From positions 1-16,364 of the forward strand of contig JASLDZ010000081.1 of NCBI GenBank assembly GCA_030151985.1: DNA of 16,364 nucleotides, given 5' to 3'. This document shows, piece after piece, positions 12,768 through 16,364 of the stretch; position 1 is the stretch's first letter; every line of letters begins with the position of its first letter. The stretch comes from Caulobacteraceae bacterium (lineage in GTDB: Bacteria; Pseudomonadota; Alphaproteobacteria; Caulobacterales; Caulobacteraceae). The notes below the pieces were generated by a model. That model had not been told where the DNA came from and made no database searches. It saw nothing but the letters and a program-made list of their open reading frames with translations. A program made the position numbers and the translations under genes.

Positions 12768-15091
12768 CCGCGCCCGAGACCACGCCCGTCATCGTCGGCG
12801 TCGGCGAGGTCACCGACAGGCCTGAGCGGCCGGAGGACGCGCGCGAGCCCGTGGACCTGATGGCCGCCGCCCTGCGTGACGCCGAGCGCGACGCGGGCGC
12901 CGCGCTCCTGGCGCGCTTGCAATCGCTGGAGCTCGTCGGCCTGGTCAGCTGGCGCTACCGCGACCCCGTCGCGCTCCTGTGCGAGCGGCTGGGGATCGCG
13001 CCCGCCCGCACGGTCAACGCCAGCATGGGCGGCGAGACGCCGATCCGCCTGGTGCACGAGGCCGCGCTCGCCATCGCGCGCGGCGAGTTGCAGGTCGCCG
13101 CGGTGGTCGGCGGCGAGGCGGCGAACGCGCGCGCCAAGGCCGCCAAGGCGGGGGTCGAGCTGCCCTGGACCCCTGAGCCTCCGCCCGCGGAGACGGTGCG
13201 CTTCCCCTCCAGCCGCTTCGCCATGAGCGAGGTGGCCAGGCGGCTGGGCGTGACCGACCCGGCGCAGATCTACCCCTTCTACGAGACGGCGACGCAGGCC
13301 GCCTGGGGCCTCTCGCCTGAAGAGGCGGACAGGGAGTCGGCGGCGCTGTGGGCGCGCTACGCGGCGGTGGCGGCGCAGAACCCGAACGCCTGGATCCGCA
13401 CCGCGCCCTCGGCCGAGGACATCTCCCGGCTAGGCCCGGACAATCGGCCGGTGAACTGGCCCTATCCCAAGCTGATGGTCGCCAACCCGATGGTGAACCA
13501 GGCGGCGGCGACGATCGTCTGCAGTCTCGCCGTCGCCCGGGAGGCCGGCGTGCCGGAGGATCGCATCGTGCACCTGTGGGGCGGGGCGTCCGCGCGGGAG
13601 CCGGAGGACTACCTCGCCCGCGACCGCTACGACCGCTCGACCGCCCAGGCGGCCACGCTGGAGCGGGCGGTCGAGATCGCCGGCGGCGACGCGCGCGCCT
13701 TCGCCCGGATGGAGCTCTACAGCTGCTTCCCCGTCGTGCCGAAGATGGCGCTGCGGACGCTGGGGCTGGGCGACGACGCGCCAGCGCCGACGGTGGCGGG
13801 CGGGCTGACCTTCTTCGGCGGCCCGTTGAACAACTACATGGGCCACGCCACCGCCGCGATGGTGCGGGCGCTGCGGGCGCACCCGGGCGAGCTGGGGCTG
13901 CTCTACGGCCAGGGCGGCTACGTCAACAAGCACCACACGCTGGTGCTGAGCACCCGGCCCGCGCCGACGCCGCTGGACGGCGACCCCTCGGTGCAGGCGC
14001 AGGCGGACGCGGCGCGCGGCCCTTCGCCGGAAGTGGCCGACGACTATGCGGGTCCGGCGCAGATCGAGGCCTACACGGTGAAGTTCGGTCGCGACGGAGA
14101 GCCGGTTGAGGGCGTGGTCATCCTGCGCACGCCCGGCGGCGCGCGGACCATGGCCCGCATCCCCGCCGACGACGCCGCGACCATGGCGCGCCTCCTCTCC
14201 CGCACGGAGACCGCGGTGGGCCTGCAGGGCGAGGCCGCCGTCGACGCCTTCGGCAAGCCCGTCTGGCGCCTGGCCGGCGCGCCTTCCCCCGCCGACGCCC
14301 CGCTGCGCTTCTGCAAGATGGAGCGCGAGGGGCCGCTGACGATCGTCACCATCGACCGGCCCGAGGCGCTGAACGCGCTCCACCCCGCCGCCAACGCCGA
14401 ACTGGCGCGGGTGTTCGACGCCTTCGCCGCCGACCCCGACCAGTGGGTTGCGATCCTGACAGGGGCGGGCGAGCGCGCCTTCTCCTCGGGCAACGACCTG
14501 AAGTGGACGGCGCAGGCGATGGCGCGCGGCCAGGCGCTGGAGACGCCGACCACGGGCTTCGCGGGCCTGACCGCCCGCTTCGACCTCGACAAGCCGGTGA
14601 TCGCGGCGGTGAACGGGCTGGCCCTGGGCGGCGGGTTCGAGATCGCGCTGGCATGCGACCTGATCGTCGCCGCCGACACCGCCGTCTTCGCCCTGCCGGA
14701 GCCCAAGGTGGGGCTGGCGGCGCTGGCGGGCGGGCTGATCCGGCTGCCGAGGCTGATCGGCGAGAAGGCGGCGCTCGGCATGATCCTGACCGGCCGCCGG
14801 GTCACGGCGGCGGAGGGACAGGCGCTCGGATTCGTCAACGCGGTGGTCCCGGCCGCCGAGGTGATGGCGGAGGCGCGGCGATGGGCGGCGCAGATCCTGG
14901 AGTGCAGCCCCATGTCGATCCGCGCGTCCAAGCAGGTCTTGCGTCGCAGCCTGGACGCGCCCTCGATCGCCGAGCCCTACGGCGGCCAACGCGACTATCC
15001 GGCGGTGAAGGCGCTGTTCCGCTCCGCCGACTCCCGTGAGGGCCCGCTCGCCTTCGCCCAGAAGCGGCCGCCGCGCTGGAGCGGCCGCTGA
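12764..15091 (+). CDS. Thiolase-like protein fused to enoyl-CoA hydratase
   Basis: This is a single 775-residue frame. Residues 1 to about 425 are a thiolase-superfamily domain, about 430-502 an extra domain like that of type-1 thiolase-like proteins, and about 513-775 a crotonase domain. In the thiolase part the nucleophilic Cys position reads VNASMGGETP (84-93), with Ala87 where Cys is expected. The second Cys motif reads YGQGGYVNKH (381-390), again without Cys. His361 in NNYMGHATAAMV (356-367) remains. The crotonase keeps both catalytic glutamates: ALGGGFEIALACD (620-632, Glu626) and FALPEPKVGLAA (642-653, Glu646), plus FSSGNDLKW (573-581). Hydration of an enoyl-CoA is thus plausible, classical thiolysis is not. 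ATG 12764 overlaps the upstream stop (ATGA). An internal ATG at 14318 begins a normal hydratase, MEREGPLTIVTIDRP, suggesting two ancestral genes joined by a short linker. Confidence 0.88.
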   Translation: MTAPETTPVIVGVGEVTDRPERPEDAREPVDLMAAALRDAERDAGAALLARLQSLELVGLVSWRYRDPVALLCERLGIAPARTVNASMGGETPIRLVHEAALAIARGELQVAAVVGGEAANARAKAAKAGVELPWTPEPPPAETVRFPSSRFAMSEVARRLGVTDPAQIYPFYETATQAAWGLSPEEADRESAALWARYAAVAAQNPNAWIRTAPSAEDISRLGPDNRPVNWPYPKLMVANPMVNQAAATIVCSLAVAREAGVPEDRIVHLWGGASAREPEDYLARDRYDRSTAQAATLERAVEIAGGDARAFARMELYSCFPVVPKMALRTLGLGDDAPAPTVAGGLTFFGGPLNNYMGHATAAMVRALRAHPGELGLLYGQGGYVNKHHTLVLSTRPAPTPLDGDPSVQAQADAARGPSPEVADDYAGPAQIEAYTVKFGRDGEPVEGVVILRTPGGARTMARIPADDAATMARLLSRTETAVGLQGEAAVDAFGKPVWRLAGAPSPADAPLRFCKMEREGPLTIVTIDRPEALNALHPAANAELARVFDAFAADPDQWVAILTGAGERAFSSGNDLKWTAQAMARGQALETPTTGFAGLTARFDLDKPVIAAVNGLALGGGFEIALACDLIVAADTAVFALPEPKVGLAALAGGLIRLPRLIGEKAALGMILTGRRVTAAEGQALGFVNAVVPAAEVMAEARRWAAQILECSPMSIRASKQVLRRSLDAPSIAEPYGGQRDYPAVKALFRSADSREGPLAFAQKRPPRWSGR

Positions 15092-15114
15092 GCGGCGCCG
15101 TCGCCTAGCGATCG

Positions 15115-15140
15115 GGCGCCCCGCCGGTTCTGCGGGCGCC
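15115..15140. terminator. GC-rich hairpin behind the acyl-CoA operon
   Basis: GGCGCCCCGC (15115-15124) can pair with GCGGGCGCC (15132-15140), with one bulged C and a 7-base loop. It lies 23 bp after the stop codon of the fusion gene. No T-tract follows, so termination is uncertain. Another hairpin from two GCGGCCGC octamers (15064-15071, 15081-15088) overlaps the end of the coding region. Confidence 0.4.
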
Positions 15141-15174
15141 GCGGCCTCGCCGCGCCGGAGCATCGACCCCCGTG

Positions 15175-15204
15175 TTGACGGTCGAGGGGAACCGTCGCTT
15201 CATG
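15175..15204 (+). promoter_or_regulatory. Candidate promoter of the TonB-dependent receptor
   Basis: TTGACGG (15175-15181) matches the -35 element of housekeeping promoters in Caulobacter well. Fifteen bases later GCTTCATG (15197-15204) is a partial fit to the GCTANAWC -10 form. It lies about 70 bp before the receptor start. The good -35 and poor -10 make this a candidate only. Confidence 0.35.
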
Positions 15205-15276
15205 TCTACACGGCAACGCTTGCGTGACCCGTCGCAGATGCGGGCGCGAAGGCGGGCGCTCTGCAAGGGGAACGAC

Positions 15277-16364
15277 GTGGCTCACGATTCCAAGCGGCCC
15301 CGGCCGCGGCTGGCGACGCTCTTGCTGGCCTCCTCTATGCTGGCGGCCCCCGCCTTCGCCCAGGCGCCCGGCGCGAGCCCCGGCGGCCCCGCCCCGCCTC
15401 CCGCCGCACAGACCCCGCCGCCCTCCGCGCAGGACGGCGTCGCGCTGGAGGAGGTGGTGGTCACCGCCCAGAAGCGTGAGGAGAACCTGCAGCGCGTGCC
15501 CGTCAGCATCCAGGCGCTGGGAACGCAGACGCTGGAGCAGCGGCAGGTCAACAACTTCCAGGACTATGTGAAGTACCTGCCGAGCGTCAGCTTCCAATCG
15601 GTCGCGCCCAGCGTGACCAACGTCTACATCCGGGGCGTGGCCTCGGGCGGGGACGGCAACCACTCGGGCCCGCAGCCCAGCGTCGGCGTCTATCTGGACG
15701 AGCTGCCGGTCACCACCATCCAGGGCGCGCTGGACGTGCACGTCTACGACTTCGCGCGGGTGGAGAACCTGTCGGGGCCGCAGGGCACCCTGTACGGCGC
15801 GAACTCGGAGTCCGGCACCATCCGGATGATCACCAACAAGCCCGATCCCACCAAGTTCGAGGCGGGCTACGACCTGGAGGGCTCCACCACGCGCGGCGAC
15901 GGCGGCGGCGTGATCGAGGGCTTCGTGAACCAACCGATCACCGACAAGATCGCGCTCCGCGTCGTCGGCTTCGGCGAGCGGGACGCCGGCTACATCGACA
16001 ACGTGCCCTCCACCCGCGTGTTCACCGCCCCGAACGCGAACGGCGACTACGTGCCGACCTTCCCGGTGAACAACGGCAAGCTGGTGAAGGACAACTACAA
16101 CGACGTGGAGACCTACGGCGGCCGCGCGGCGCTGAAGATCGACCTCGACAAGGATTGGTCGATCACGCCCGCGATCATGGCGCAGGACCAGCGCCAGCAC
16201 GGGGTGTTCGGCTACGAGCCCAGCATCGGCGACCTGCAAGTGGCGCACGCCATCCCCGAGGCCGCGCACGACCGCTGGGCGCAGGCCTCGCTGACCATCC
16301 AGGGCAAGATCTCGGACTTCGACATCACCTACGCCGGCGGCTACTTCCAGCGGAACGTGGACTC
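15277..16364 (+). CDS. TonB-dependent outer-membrane receptor, N-terminal part (runs off the window)
   Basis: The frame is open from GTG 15277 to the edge, giving 362 residues of a protein normally about 700-900 long. Residues 1-28 are a signal peptide (KRPRPRLATLLLASSMLAAP, cleavage after AFA). A Pro/Ala-rich stretch (30-53) precedes the TonB-box region ALEEVVVTAQKREENLQ (56-72). The plug domain covers about 73-190, with VPVSIQAL (74-81), VYIRGV (116-121), VGVYLDELP (136-144) and ENLSGPQGTLYGANSESGTI (163-182), the variant of the usual VLRGPQGTLYGRN motif. Early barrel strands follow (GYDLEGSTTR, GYFQRNVD). GTG has AAGGGG 6 bases upstream; an in-frame ATG at 15238 has no ribosome site. It imports an unknown ligand across the outer membrane with TonB energy. 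Location 185 bp after the acyl-CoA operon suggests a lipid- or acid-like substrate, which is inference. Confidence 0.92.
   Translation, partial: MAHDSKRPRPRLATLLLASSMLAAPAFAQAPGASPGGPAPPPAAQTPPPSAQDGVALEEVVVTAQKREENLQRVPVSIQALGTQTLEQRQVNNFQDYVKYLPSVSFQSVAPSVTNVYIRGVASGGDGNHSGPQPSVGVYLDELPVTTIQGALDVHVYDFARVENLSGPQGTLYGANSESGTIRMITNKPDPTKFEAGYDLEGSTTRGDGGGVIEGFVNQPITDKIALRVVGFGERDAGYIDNVPSTRVFTAPNANGDYVPTFPVNNGKLVKDNYNDVETYGGRAALKIDLDKDWSITPAIMAQDQRQHGVFGYEPSIGDLQVAHAIPEAAHDRWAQASLTIQGKISDFDITYAGGYFQRNVD

Noticed and set aside
15064..15088. Two GCGGCCGC octamers as a deliberate cloning junction
   Set aside because: They lie in the coding end of the fusion gene in sense codons, and such octamers arise easily at this GC content.
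13430..15163. 577-codon open frame on the minus strand opposite the thiolase-hydratase fusion
   Set aside because: Low-complexity Arg/Ala/Gly product with no motifs, fully covered by a recognised gene.
15238..15276. ATG 15238 as start of the TonB-dependent receptor
   Set aside because: It is in frame but has no ribosome site, and it adds a charged stretch before the signal peptide. GTG 15277 has AAGGGG at good spacing.

Overview
The window is very GC-rich, with G or C at almost every third codon position. Its gene set points to an alphaproteobacterium, most likely of the Caulobacterales (Phenylobacterium/Caulobacter type). Supporting signs are the SerC subtype, a PseC/FlmB-like aminotransferase, a TonB-dependent receptor beside acyl-CoA genes, and C-run/G-run intergenic palindromes of a kind I associate with that order. 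The genus is an inference. No tRNA, rRNA, CRISPR array, transposase or phage gene was seen.

Layout. (1) 1-1272: a palindromic repeat cluster lies directly at the 3' end of serC (phosphoserine aminotransferase, minus strand); serA may follow outside the window. (2) 1515-2077: two small exported proteins of unknown function on the plus strand, ending at a strong hairpin (2084-2109) shared with a convergent operon. (3) 2114-6309, minus strand: ftsH - folP - thiD - a nucleotidyltransferase-like gene (PF06042 type). ftsH and folP are separated by a 13-bp stem-loop whose 3' arm carries the folP ribosome binding site. thiD and the last gene overlap by ATGA. (4) 6471-9942: pseC (nonulosonate/flagellin-glycan aminotransferase, plus) meets tail to tail, with a 29-bp overlap, a 744-residue double glycosyltransferase (GT2 + GT4-like, minus). 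(5) 10007-15091: an acyl-CoA catabolic block. An acyl-CoA dehydrogenase (minus) diverges from a tightly coupled plus-strand operon: an APH-fold kinase (LvaA/ACAD10-ACAD11 kinase-like), a DUF6285-like small protein (LvaB-like), and a 775-residue fusion of a thiolase-like protein without recognisable catalytic cysteines to an enoyl-CoA hydratase. (6) 15277 to the right edge: the N-terminal 362 residues of a TonB-dependent outer-membrane receptor.

How the parts work together. The ftsH operon joins membrane quality control with folate and thiamine-precursor metabolism. pseC and the glycosyltransferase both fit surface or flagellar sugar work. The most interesting region is 10007-16364. It looks like an uptake-and-degradation locus for an unidentified carboxylic acid or lipid: kinase plus small partner, dehydrogenase, hydratase, thiolase-like protein and possibly an outer-membrane transporter. 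The kinase pair recalls the 4-hydroxyacyl-CoA phosphorylation route of levulinate catabolism. However, the dehydrogenase keeps the canonical catalytic glutamate, so the chemistry here may differ from that route.
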